Shown piece after piece: positions 1 to 6,399 of a stretch of 12,663 nucleotides of DNA; position 1 is the first letter of the stretch; every line of letters begins with the position of its first letter. The notes under the pieces are model-generated. The model did not search any database. It had not been told where the DNA came from and saw nothing but the letters and a program-made list of their open reading frames with translations. The stretch is taken from NCBI GenBank assembly GCA_036390995.1, contig DASWAT010000151.1, positions 1 through 12,663 of the forward strand, in the 5' to 3' direction. Source of the DNA: DASQQQ01 sp036390995. Lineage in GTDB: Bacteria > Actinomycetota > UBA4738 > HRBIN12. Both the position numbers and the translations under genes were made by a program.

Positions 1-378
1 GCCAACGTGTGGAACGGGCTCGACGTCCGCCCCGGTCGTGCGCTCAAGGCCTATCTGCCGTGTGCGCTGCCGTTCGTCCTGGCCGGCGAGATCTCCGCCG
101 CCCCCGCGCTGCTCGGTCTCTTCCTCGGAGGCCTGCTCGCCCTCCCGTTCGACCTTCGCGAGACCGCCATGCTCGGCGACGGCGGTTCGAACCTCCTCGG
201 CTTCTCCGTGGGTCTCGGTCTGTTCCTCGCGCTGCCGGGCTGGGCGGTGGGCCTCTCGGCGCTGGCCGCGGTGGCCCTGAACCTCCTGGCCGACACGGTC
301 GGCTTCTCGCGGCTGATCCAGGCCGCGCCGCCCCTGCGCTGGTTCGACCGGCTGGGGCGAGTGCGGACGGTGGATTGA
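1..378 (+). CDS. C-terminal part of a MraY/WecA-like membrane sugar-phosphate transferase (5' partial)
   Basis: The reading frame is open from base 1 and ends at TGA 376-378, so only the last 125 residues are present and the start lies outside the window. Two stretches recall the polyprenyl-phosphate sugar-phosphotransferase family (COG0472, MraY/WecA/TagO): an N-x-x-N-x-x-D-x-x-P-G-R segment at residues 2-13 (NVWNGLDVRPGR), and AMLGDGGSNLLGFSVG around residues 56-71, which resembles the family's G-D-x-G-S...L-G loop. Between and after them are hydrophobic segments of transmembrane character. Family members move a sugar phosphate from a UDP-sugar to undecaprenyl phosphate on the cytoplasmic face of the membrane. 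The substrate cannot be told from this fragment, and the catalytic Asp-Asp pair would lie upstream. It could be a divergent paralogue rather than a true MraY. Family assignment is moderately sure; specific function is unknown. Confidence 0.6.
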   Translation, partial: ANVWNGLDVRPGRALKAYLPCALPFVLAGEISAAPALLGLFLGGLLALPFDLRETAMLGDGGSNLLGFSVGLGLFLALPGWAVGLSALAAVALNLLADTVGFSRLIQAAPPLRWFDRLGRVRTVD

Positions 379-442
379 CGGACTTTCCGCGCGGACGCCG
401 AAGTTTCCCACCCAACACGAAGGCCGTGCCACCGCCCTCTGA

Positions 443-448
443 TAGCAT
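443..448 (+). promoter_or_regulatory. Candidate -10 element (TAGCAT) before pyrG
   Basis: TAGCAT fits the actinobacterial TANNNT -10 consensus and holds the only TA dinucleotide in the 81-base gap before pyrG. Eleven bases separate it from the GTG start, so a transcript would have at most a few untranslated bases. No convincing TTGACA-like -35 box is visible 16-18 bases upstream. Inference from pattern only. Confidence 0.4.
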
Positions 449-459
449 GCAACCCCGAG

Positions 460-2100
460 GTGCAGAAAGAGCCGAAGTACGTCTTCGTCACCGGCGGGGT
501 CGCCTCGGGACTCGGCAAGGGGATCACCACCGCCTGCTTGGGGCGGCTGTTCAAGGCCCGGGGCCTCCGGGTCGCCCTCCAGAAGCTCGATCCCTACGTC
601 AACGTCGATCCGGGCACGCTGAACCCCTTCGAGCACGGCGAGGTGTTCGTGCTCGACGACGGAGCCGAGACGGACCTCGATCTCGGTCACTACGAGCGGT
701 TCACGGACGAGAACCTCCACCGCGGCTCGAACCTCACGACCGGCGCCGTCTACTCGGCGGTGATCCAGAAGGAGCGCCGGGGCGACTACCTCGGCAAGAC
801 CGTCCAGGTGATCCCCCACATCACCGACGAGATCAAGGAGCGGATCCGCTCGCACGCCACAGCCGAGAACGCGGACCTGGTGATCGTCGAGGTCGGTGGC
901 ACCGTGGGCGACATCGAGTCCCTGCCGTTCCTCGAGGCCATCCGGCAGCTGCGGAACGAGGTGGGCCGCGATCGCTGCGCGTTCGTGCACGTGTCGCTCA
1001 TGCCGTTCATCGGACCGAGCGGTGAGCTGAAGACCAAGCCGACGCAGCACTCGGTGAAGGAGTTGCGCTCGCTCGGCCTTCAGCCCGATGCGATCGTGTG
1101 CCGCTCCGACCGCCCGATCGGCCGGCACCTCAAGGAGAAGATCTCACTGCTCTGCGACGTGCCGATGTCCGGAGTGGTCTCGGCGCCCGATGCGGATTCG
1201 ATCTATCGCGTCCCGCTGATCCTCCACCGGGAGGGGTTGGACCAGGAGCTGGCGCACCACCTGCGGATCGACGCCGAGCCAGATCTCACGGAGTGGAACA
1301 CGCTCGTGGAGCGGATCGACGCCGCCGTCGAACCGGTCCAGGTTGCCATCGTCGGCAAGTACGTGAACCTTCGCGACGCCTACCTTTCGGTCATCGAGGC
1401 GCTCCGCCACGGCGGGTTCCACCACGGCGCGAAGGTCGAGATCACGTGGGTGTCCTCCGACGATCTGGCCGAAGGAGACGCCGCGGTGGTCCTGGCCGGC
1501 ATCGACGGGATCGTGATCCCGGGCGGGTTCGGTTGGCGGGGCGTGGAGGGCAAGCTCGAGGCCGTCCGGTACGCGCGTGAGAATGGGATCCCGTTCCTCG
1601 GTCTGTGCCTGGGCCTCCAGTGCGCGGTGATCGAGTTCGCCCGCAACGTCTGCGGGTTGGAGGGAGCCAACTCCTCCGAGTTCGATCCCGCCACGCCGCA
1701 TCCGGTGATCGACCTGCTCCCCGAACAGAAGAACGTGACCGACCTCGGTGGCTCCATGCGTCTGGGCGCACAGCCCTGCTATCTGGTCGAGGGCACCCGG
1801 GCGGCCGCGGCCTACGGGGAGCCGGTCGTCGAGGAGCGGCACCGGCACCGCTACGAGGTCAACCCCGCCTACCATCAGGTCCTCCGGCAGCACGGCCTGG
1901 TCTTCTCGGGCATGTCGAAGGACGAGCGGCTCGTCGAGATCATCGAGCTACCCGATCACCCGTTCTTCGTGGCCGGGCAGTTCCACCCCGAGCTCCGATC
2001 GCGACCCACCCGGCCCCACCCGCTCTTCCGGGAGTTCGTCGGAGCGGCGCGTGCGCGTCACCGGGAAGAGGCCGGGCAGACCGTCGTGGTCCCCGGCTGA
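460..2100 (+). CDS. pyrG: CTP synthase (glutamine-hydrolysing)
   Basis: Cytosolic enzyme that aminates UTP to CTP using ATP and ammonia from glutamine, the last step of de novo pyrimidine nucleotide synthesis. The 546 residues match the usual length (about 530-590). The N-terminal synthetase domain (about 1-270) has the P-loop-like TGGVASGLGKG at 11-21, then KLDPYVNVDPGT at 42-53 and GAETDLDLGHYERF at 68-81. The C-terminal class I glutamine amidotransferase domain (about 293-530) has the oxyanion-loop PGGFG at 354-358, the nucleophile Cys383 in PFLGLCLGLQ, and the His509/Glu511 pair in GQFHPE. GTG 460 is chosen because the conserved YVFVTGG begins seven residues in; ATG 447 is out of frame. 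There is no clear ribosome binding site, which fits a very short leader. It is followed 13 bases later by the Nudix gene, as in other actinobacteria. Confidence 0.97.
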   Translation: MQKEPKYVFVTGGVASGLGKGITTACLGRLFKARGLRVALQKLDPYVNVDPGTLNPFEHGEVFVLDDGAETDLDLGHYERFTDENLHRGSNLTTGAVYSAVIQKERRGDYLGKTVQVIPHITDEIKERIRSHATAENADLVIVEVGGTVGDIESLPFLEAIRQLRNEVGRDRCAFVHVSLMPFIGPSGELKTKPTQHSVKELRSLGLQPDAIVCRSDRPIGRHLKEKISLLCDVPMSGVVSAPDADSIYRVPLILHREGLDQELAHHLRIDAEPDLTEWNTLVERIDAAVEPVQVAIVGKYVNLRDAYLSVIEALRHGGFHHGAKVEITWVSSDDLAEGDAAVVLAGIDGIVIPGGFGWRGVEGKLEAVRYARENGIPFLGLCLGLQCAVIEFARNVCGLEGANSSEFDPATPHPVIDLLPEQKNVTDLGGSMRLGAQPCYLVEGTRAAAAYGEPVVEERHRHRYEVNPAYHQVLRQHGLVFSGMSKDERLVEIIELPDHPFFVAGQFHPELRSRPTRPHPLFREFVGAARARHREEAGQTVVVPG

Positions 2101-2113
2101 TCCAAGCGGGCCC

Positions 2114-2641
2114 GTGGAGCCCGACGGTGCGTCGCTCGCGTTCGGCGGCCGGTTCCTCCGCGTGGACGTCGAGACCTGGGGCACGGGGACGTGGGAGGTC
2201 GTGCGCCGGCAAGGATCGGCGGGCCGGGGGGCCGTCTGCGTGGCGGCGATCACTCCGTCCTCCCGGGTCCTGCTCGTTCGCGTCTTCCGTCCCCCGGTGC
2301 GAGTCTCGCTCCTGGAGGTCCCCGCGGGGTTGCTCGATCGCGAGCAGGAGGACGCCATGGCCTGCGCGGAGCGAGAGCTCCTGGAGGAGACCGGCCATCG
2401 CGCGAGGTCCATCGAGTTCCTCGGCGGTTGGTATGCGAGTCCGGGGATCACCGACGAGTACGTGCAGGCGTTCATGGCCACGGTCGCCGAAGAACCCGAG
2501 GCCGAGCCCGACGACGAGGTTCAAGAGGTCGTCCTGATGTCCTTCGCCCGTCGGGACCGCTGGCGGAAGGTCCGGTCGGGTAGTCTTGAGGCGCGATCTC
2601 CGCAGGAAGGGGACGAACGTGATCGTCGGCATCCCCGCTGA
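2114..2641 (+). CDS. Nudix hydrolase, probable ADP-ribose pyrophosphatase
   Basis: Predicted cytosolic hydrolase splitting ADP-ribose to AMP and ribose-5-phosphate, a housecleaning role. The 175-residue product carries a Nudix box at about 72-95 (G72, E79, R87-E88, E91-E92, G94). The G-to-E spacing is six residues rather than the consensus five, which I recall from the M. tuberculosis protein encoded at the same place beside pyrG. YASPGITDE at 107-115 matches the proline-containing motif downstream of the box that marks ADP-ribose pyrophosphatases. The acidic EEPEAEPDDEVQE near 126-138 is where that subfamily has its catalytic loop. The start is uncertain: GTG 2114 and GTG 2162 are both in frame, and neither has a strong Shine-Dalgarno. 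The C-terminus looks short, ending in a polar tail that overlaps ald by 23 bases. Nudix family is certain; the substrate is inferred. Confidence 0.85.
   Translation: MEPDGASLAFGGRFLRVDVETWGTGTWEVVRRQGSAGRGAVCVAAITPSSRVLLVRVFRPPVRVSLLEVPAGLLDREQEDAMACAERELLEETGHRARSIEFLGGWYASPGITDEYVQAFMATVAEEPEAEPDDEVQEVVLMSFARRDRWRKVRSGSLEARSPQEGDERDRRHPR
2581..2586 (+). promoter_or_regulatory. Candidate -10 element (TAGTCT) before ald, inside the Nudix gene
   Basis: TAGTCT fits TANNNT and lies 32 bases before the ald GTG. That would give a leader of about 25 bases containing the strong Shine-Dalgarno at 2604-2612. It sits within the 3' end of the Nudix reading frame. No good -35 box is seen; pattern-based inference. 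Confidence 0.3.
2604..2612 (+). promoter_or_regulatory. Shine-Dalgarno that fixes the ald start
   Basis: AGGAAGGGG stands six bases before GTG 2619. It decides between that start and the longer in-frame opening at 2586, and it agrees with the conserved N-terminus of alanine dehydrogenases. Confidence 0.75.
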
Positions 2642-3743
2642 GGTGAAGGACAGCGAATCCCGGGTGGCGGCCACCCCCGAGGGGGTCCGCGAGCTCACCG
2701 GAGCGGGCCACGAGGTCGTCGTACAGGCAGGTGCCGGCGTGGGCTCGGCGCTTCCCGACGAGCAGTTCGAGACGGCGGGGGCGAAGATCCTGCCCGACGC
2801 CGACGCGGTGTTCGAGGCCGCCGACATGATCCTGAAGGTGAAGGAACCGCAGCCCGAGGAGTACGGCCGTTTCCGGGAAGGACAGATCCTCTTCACGTAC
2901 CTGCATCTGGCGGCGGACAAGCGTCTCACCGACTTCCTCATGGAGCGCAAGGTCGCGTCCGTGGCGTACGAGACGGTCCAGCTCGAGGACGGCCGGCTTC
3001 CGCTGCTGGCCCCGATGAGCGAGATCGCCGGACGGATGGCCCCACACGTCGGCGCGACGTATCTCGAGAAGCCGTACGGGGGGCGGGGCGTGCTGATGGG
3101 TGGAGCGTCCGGTGTGACGCCGGCGAAGGTGGTCGTCCTGGGCGCCGGGATGGCCGGGCTGAACGCCGCGTGGATCGCTGCCGGGATGGAGGCGGAGGTG
3201 CTCGTCCTGGACAAGAACGTGGACCGGCTCCGATTCGTGGACCAGATCCAGCGGGGCAGGATCCAGACCGTGATGAGCAGCGTGCTGGCGGTGGAGCAGC
3301 TCGTGGCCTCGGCCGACGTGGTGATCGGCGCCGTTCTGGTTCCCGGGGCGCGAGCGCCGAAGTTGGTGTCCAGGGCGCTCGTGCAGAGCATGCAGCCGGG
3401 GGCCGTGATCGTCGACATCTCGATCGACCAGGGCGGATGCGTGGAGACAGCGAGGATGACCACGCACTCCGATCCCATCTACGTCGAGCACGACGTCGTC
3501 CACTACTGCGTGGGGAACATGCCGGGTGCGGTTCCGCGGACCTCGACGTACGCGCTGACGAACGTGACGCTTCCCTATGCCTTGGCCATCGCGTCGCTGG
3601 GTTTGGAGGCCGCGGTGCGGCACGATCGGGCCCTCGCGGTGGGCGTGAACGTGTACGCGGGACAGGTCACGAACGCCGGTGTGGCGGAGGCCCACAGACT
3701 TCCCTCCACGGACCTCGGGGCGCTCGTGCGCGGCATGTCCTGA
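2619..3743 (+). CDS. ald: Alanine dehydrogenase
   Basis: NAD-dependent enzyme interconverting L-alanine with pyruvate and ammonia. It links alanine catabolism, ammonium assimilation and redox balance; family members are hexameric. The product is 374 residues, the normal length. Starting from GTG 2619, the active-site residues fall at exactly the positions described for the M. tuberculosis enzyme: Arg15, Lys75 (in LKVKEP), His96 (in TYLHLA) and Asp270 (in DISID). The Rossmann glycine motif VVVLGAGMAG is at 171-180. It opens inside the end of the Nudix gene (23-base overlap) and ends 26 bases before xerD. Insertion of ald between the Nudix gene and xerD differs from the simplest actinobacterial order but is not a sign of transfer by itself; base composition matches its neighbours. 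Pyridine nucleotide transhydrogenase alpha subunit is the nearest alternative, but the length and motif set favour Ald. Confidence 0.95.
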   Translation: MIVGIPAEVKDSESRVAATPEGVRELTGAGHEVVVQAGAGVGSALPDEQFETAGAKILPDADAVFEAADMILKVKEPQPEEYGRFREGQILFTYLHLAADKRLTDFLMERKVASVAYETVQLEDGRLPLLAPMSEIAGRMAPHVGATYLEKPYGGRGVLMGGASGVTPAKVVVLGAGMAGLNAAWIAAGMEAEVLVLDKNVDRLRFVDQIQRGRIQTVMSSVLAVEQLVASADVVIGAVLVPGARAPKLVSRALVQSMQPGAVIVDISIDQGGCVETARMTTHSDPIYVEHDVVHYCVGNMPGAVPRTSTYALTNVTLPYALAIASLGLEAAVRHDRALAVGVNVYAGQVTNAGVAEAHRLPSTDLGALVRGMS

Positions 3744-3769
3744 CCGGATCGCGGAGCAAGGGGCTCGGG

Positions 3770-4720
3770 ATGGCCGACGCCGTCTCGTCACAGATCCAGC
3801 GCTTCCTCGACCACGTGGCGGTGGAACGGGGACTGGCGGCCAACACCGTCCAGGCGTACCGCCGGGACCTGGGCCGGTACCGGCGGACGCTGTCCGAGCG
3901 CGGGGTGCACGACGGCGCCGCCGCCACGCGGGAAGACGTGGCGGCGTTCGTGGCGGGGCTCTCGGCCTCCACCCACGACGACGGACGGCCGTACCGCGCC
4001 ACCTCGGTGGTCCGGGCGCTGTCGACGGTGCGATCGTTCCACAGGTTCCTGGTCCGGGAGGGCGACGCCCTTCGCGATCCGTCTTCGACGGTGGTGCGGC
4101 CGAGGATGCCCCGATCGCTCCCTCGTCCGCTGTCGGTCGAGGACGTCCTCAAGCTCTTGGCCGCGCCGTCGGACGCGTCTGCGACGGGCCTGCGTGACCG
4201 GGGCATGCTCGAGACGCTGTACGGTGCGGGCCTTCGGGTCTCCGAGCTCACAGGGCTCGACGTGGACGACGTGGACCTCGAGGGCCGCAGCGTCCGCGTG
4301 TTCGGCAAGGGCGGCAAGGAGCGAGAGGTGCCGCTCGGCACGTACGCGCGGGAGGCCGTCGGGGCATACCTGACCCGAGGGCGGCCGCTGCTGGCCACGC
4401 CGAGGTCGCGCGCGGCCCTGTTCCTCAACCACCGCGGCGGGCGGCTCTCCAGGCAGTCGTGCGGCAGGATGGTCACCGAGTACGCACGGCGCGCCGGGAT
4501 CCGCAAGCGCGTGACGCCTCACATGCTCCGCCACTCGTTCGCAACCCATCTCCTGGAGGGCGGGGCCGACGTCCGGGTGGTGCAGGAACTGCTCGGCCAT
4601 GCGAGCGTGGCGACCACGCAGGTCTATACGCTGGTGACCGAGGAGCACCTCCGCGAGGTGTACTTCACGGCGCATCCTCGGGCGCGCCGAACGCCGTCCG
4701 GGAGGAGGGATACCAGGTGA
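3770..4720 (+). CDS. xerD: Tyrosine site-specific recombinase XerD
   Basis: Cytosolic recombinase that, with XerC and FtsK, resolves chromosome dimers at dif. The 316 residues include an N-terminal SAM-like core-binding domain (about 7-95) and a C-terminal catalytic domain (about 120-300). All six catalytic residues are visible: Arg156 in GAGLRVSEL, Lys180 in FGKGGKERE, His251 and Arg254 in HMLRHSF, His277 in LLGHASV, and the nucleophile Tyr286 in TTQVYT. The ending around EHLREVYFTAHPRA resembles XerD more than XerC, and the place downstream of pyrG/Nudix is where actinobacteria keep xerD. ATG 3770 is chosen because AAGGGG stands shortly before it and the family N-terminus starts here; the frame remains open far upstream only as a shadow of ald. 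The last four bases overlap the next gene as GTGA. An integrase of a mobile element is unlikely, as there are no att-like repeats or phage genes. Confidence 0.94.
   Translation: MADAVSSQIQRFLDHVAVERGLAANTVQAYRRDLGRYRRTLSERGVHDGAAATREDVAAFVAGLSASTHDDGRPYRATSVVRALSTVRSFHRFLVREGDALRDPSSTVVRPRMPRSLPRPLSVEDVLKLLAAPSDASATGLRDRGMLETLYGAGLRVSELTGLDVDDVDLEGRSVRVFGKGGKEREVPLGTYAREAVGAYLTRGRPLLATPRSRAALFLNHRGGRLSRQSCGRMVTEYARRAGIRKRVTPHMLRHSFATHLLEGGADVRVVQELLGHASVATTQVYTLVTEEHLREVYFTAHPRARRTPSGRRDTR
4701..4710 (+). promoter_or_regulatory. Shine-Dalgarno for the TraR/DksA gene inside the xerD 3' end
   Basis: GGAGGAGGGA ends six bases before GTG 4717. It supports that start over the in-frame ATG at 4738 and implies that translation of this gene is coupled to xerD. 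Confidence 0.75.
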
Positions 4721-5073
4721 TCGGCGAGGCCAAGTTCATGGAGCTTCGCACCGAGCTCGAACAGCACGGAGAACATCTCCGTAAGGAGATCGAGGAGCAC
4801 GGGGGCGATCCGGATTCGGACGATGCCGCGTTCGACGTGGAGCGCGGTTTCGCGGACAGCGCCCACAGCACCGCCGAGCGCGCACGACTTCTGTCCGTCC
4901 TGAAGGCACTGCGGGCCAACTACCGGCTGGTGAACCGAGCGCTGACGAAGATGGAGCTCGGGACGTACGGGATCTGCGAACGGTGCGGGCAGCCGATCGC
5001 CATCGAGCGACTCGAAGCGCTCCCATGGGCCCTGCTGTGCATCGACTGCAAGCAGAAAGGGGAGGGCCGGTGA
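4717..5073 (+). CDS. TraR/DksA family zinc-finger protein
   Basis: A 118-residue protein of the DksA/TraR family, whose members either bind RNA polymerase through the secondary channel and adjust initiation or have unknown roles. The N-terminal two thirds is helical and charged, as expected for the coiled-coil hairpin, with an acidic turn DPDSDD at 31-36 and FADSAH at 45-50 where the family has its tip. The C-terminal zinc finger is complete: Cys87-x2-Cys90, 17 residues, Cys108-x2-Cys111, preceded by GTYGICE. The strong Shine-Dalgarno at 4701-4710 selects GTG 4717. It overlaps xerD by four bases (GTGA) and ends seven bases before deoB, so it is probably co-transcribed with both. The family is clear. 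Whether it acts like E. coli DksA cannot be told, since I cannot verify the D-x-x-D-x-A tip motif; here it reads only D-x-A. Confidence 0.9.
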   Translation: MIGEAKFMELRTELEQHGEHLRKEIEEHGGDPDSDDAAFDVERGFADSAHSTAERARLLSVLKALRANYRLVNRALTKMELGTYGICERCGQPIAIERLEALPWALLCIDCKQKGEGR

Positions 5074-5080
5074 CGCTCGC

Positions 5081-6262
5081 GTGAGCGCCGTCCGGGTGCC
5101 TCGCGTCCTGATCCTCGTCTGCGACTCGTTCGGGGTGGGCGACGCTCCCGATGCGGACGCGTACGGGGACCTCGGATCCGACACGCTCGGCAACACCGCT
5201 CGTGCGGTAGGCGGGATCCGCGCCCCGAACCTCGAAGCGATGGGCCTGGGTCTGTTGACCGAGATCGTGGGCGTGGAGCCTCGGGCCGAGGCCGGCACGG
5301 CCCACGGCCGGCTCACCGAGCGATCCGCGGGCAAGGACACGACCACCGGCCACTGGGAGATGTCTGGCGTGATCCTGGATCACCCATTCCCCTTGTACCC
5401 CAACGGGTTCCCTCCCGAGGTGATCGGGCCGTTCCAGGAGCAGATCGGCAAGTCCGTGCTCGGCAACAGACCTGCATCGGGAACCGAGATCATCGGGGAG
5501 CTGGGGGAGGAGCATCTTCGAACCGGCCGGCCGATCGTCTATACGAGCGGCGACTCGGTGTTCCAGATCGCCTGTCACAAGGACGTCGTTCCGCTTCCCA
5601 CGCTCTACCAGTGGTGCCGGATCGCGCGGCGGATCCTCACCGGCGAGCACAATGTCGGCCGCGTGATCGCCCGCCCGTTCACCGGGAGGCCGGGGAGCTT
5701 CACCCGCACGCCGGAGCGTCGCGACTTCTCCGTTCCCCCGCCACGACGGACGCTCCTCGATCTCTGCGTGGAACAGGGCGTGGCCGTGTACGGGGTCGGC
5801 AAGATCCAGGACATCTTCGCCGGGCAGGGCCTGACCGAGGCCAGGTACTCGGACTCGAACGACGATGGCGTGGACATCACGATCGAGTACCTTCGGCGAC
5901 CCGGACCGGCTCTCGTGTTCGCCAACCTCGTCGACTTCGACAGCAAGTACGGCCACCGCAACGACCCACGTGGCTACGCGGCGGCCATCGAGGCACTGGA
6001 CCACAGGCTCCCGGAGATCGTCGGCGCACTGGACGGAGGGGTCCTGATGCTGACCGGGGATCACGGCTGCGATCCCACCACACCGTCGACCGACCACTCG
6101 CGAGAGCGGACGCCGATCTTGGCCGCCGGCTTGCCGGGCGGCCCCGTCGACGTCGGGACGCGGGAGACGTTCGCGGACCTCGGGGCGACGGCGGCAGACC
6201 TCCTGGGGGTTCAACCGGAGGATCTGGGCGGGCTGAGCTTCGCCGGGGAGCTGGGGATCTGA
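5081..6262 (+). CDS. deoB: Phosphopentomutase
   Basis: Mn-dependent cytosolic enzyme of the alkaline phosphatase superfamily. It interconverts (deoxy)ribose-1-phosphate and the 5-phosphate, linking nucleoside salvage to central metabolism. The 393-residue length is typical. Metal and active-site motifs are all present: Asp15 in VCDSFGVGD; Thr87, the phosphorylated residue, in AGKDTTTGHWE (83-93); Asp285 and Asp287 with His292 in LVDFDSKYGH; Asp327-His328 in TGDHGCDPT; and His339 in STDHSRERTP. The cap domain lies between about 100 and 280. GTG 5081 follows the TraR stop by seven bases; the purine-rich GGGGAGGG near 5059-5066 is a somewhat distant ribosome binding site. It precedes the pyrimidine-nucleoside phosphorylase gene, the usual partner that supplies its substrate. 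Confidence 0.96.
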   Translation: MSAVRVPRVLILVCDSFGVGDAPDADAYGDLGSDTLGNTARAVGGIRAPNLEAMGLGLLTEIVGVEPRAEAGTAHGRLTERSAGKDTTTGHWEMSGVILDHPFPLYPNGFPPEVIGPFQEQIGKSVLGNRPASGTEIIGELGEEHLRTGRPIVYTSGDSVFQIACHKDVVPLPTLYQWCRIARRILTGEHNVGRVIARPFTGRPGSFTRTPERRDFSVPPPRRTLLDLCVEQGVAVYGVGKIQDIFAGQGLTEARYSDSNDDGVDITIEYLRRPGPALVFANLVDFDSKYGHRNDPRGYAAAIEALDHRLPEIVGALDGGVLMLTGDHGCDPTTPSTDHSRERTPILAAGLPGGPVDVGTRETFADLGATAADLLGVQPEDLGGLSFAGELGI

Positions 6263-6399
6263 TGTCAGCAGCGCGGAGAGGGCCTCAGGCTTCGATCGAG
6301 GGTGTCCTCACGGGAGATCGAGGCTGTGCACGAGAGTCTCGAGCTGAAGTCGACGTTGGGGTCATTCGGTGCCCGAGCCCGGGTCGGAGGGGCCGATGA
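6262..6399 (+). CDS. Possible small 45-residue protein between deoB and pdp
   Basis: A 45-codon ORF exactly fills the 133-base gap. Its ATG (6262-6264) shares one base with the deoB stop (TGATG), and its TGA (6397-6399) overlaps the pdp start as ATGA. A purine-rich GCTGGGGA (6250-6257) stands four bases before the ATG and could serve as a ribosome binding site. The gap contains no TA dinucleotide, so it holds no obvious promoter. The product is rich in Arg, Gly, Ala and Ser, has two cysteines (near residues 22 and 41), and shows no motif I recognise. It may be a real coupled small protein, the remnant of a gene that once lay here (cytidine deaminase is a frequent companion, though I see no trace of its motifs), or chance in high-GC DNA. 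No function is assigned. Confidence 0.3.
   Translation: MSAARRGPQASIEGVLTGDRGCARESRAEVDVGVIRCPSPGRRGR
6386..6392 (+). promoter_or_regulatory. Shine-Dalgarno that fixes the pdp start
   Basis: GGAGGGG lies just before ATG 6396, with five bases between GGAGG and the start. It favours that start over the in-frame GTG at 6369, which would add nine residues without family support. Confidence 0.7.

Noticed and set aside
386..395. Palindrome TCCGCGCGGA after the first gene, considered as a terminator or as a pyrG attenuator
   Set aside because: There is no loop, no T-tract, and no reiterative G start or terminator-antiterminator pair as in Bacillus pyrG control; short GC palindromes are common at this composition.
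447..449. ATG 447 as an alternative pyrG start
   Set aside because: It is out of frame with the conserved CTP synthase sequence and lies inside the candidate -10 box; GTG 460 fits the family N-terminus.
3170..3769. Upstream extension of the xerD frame over ald
   Set aside because: The extra 200 codons overlap ald entirely and have no recombinase similarity; ATG 3770 with a purine-rich site is the family start.
3770..4720. xerD as the integrase of a mobile element
   Set aside because: There are no phage, plasmid or conjugation genes, no attachment-site repeats noted and no shift in composition, and it sits at the standard chromosomal xerD locus.
6369..6371. GTG 6369 as the pdp start
   Set aside because: It has no Shine-Dalgarno and adds residues absent from the family; ATG 6396 has GGAGGGG just upstream and keeps E. 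coli numbering for the active site.
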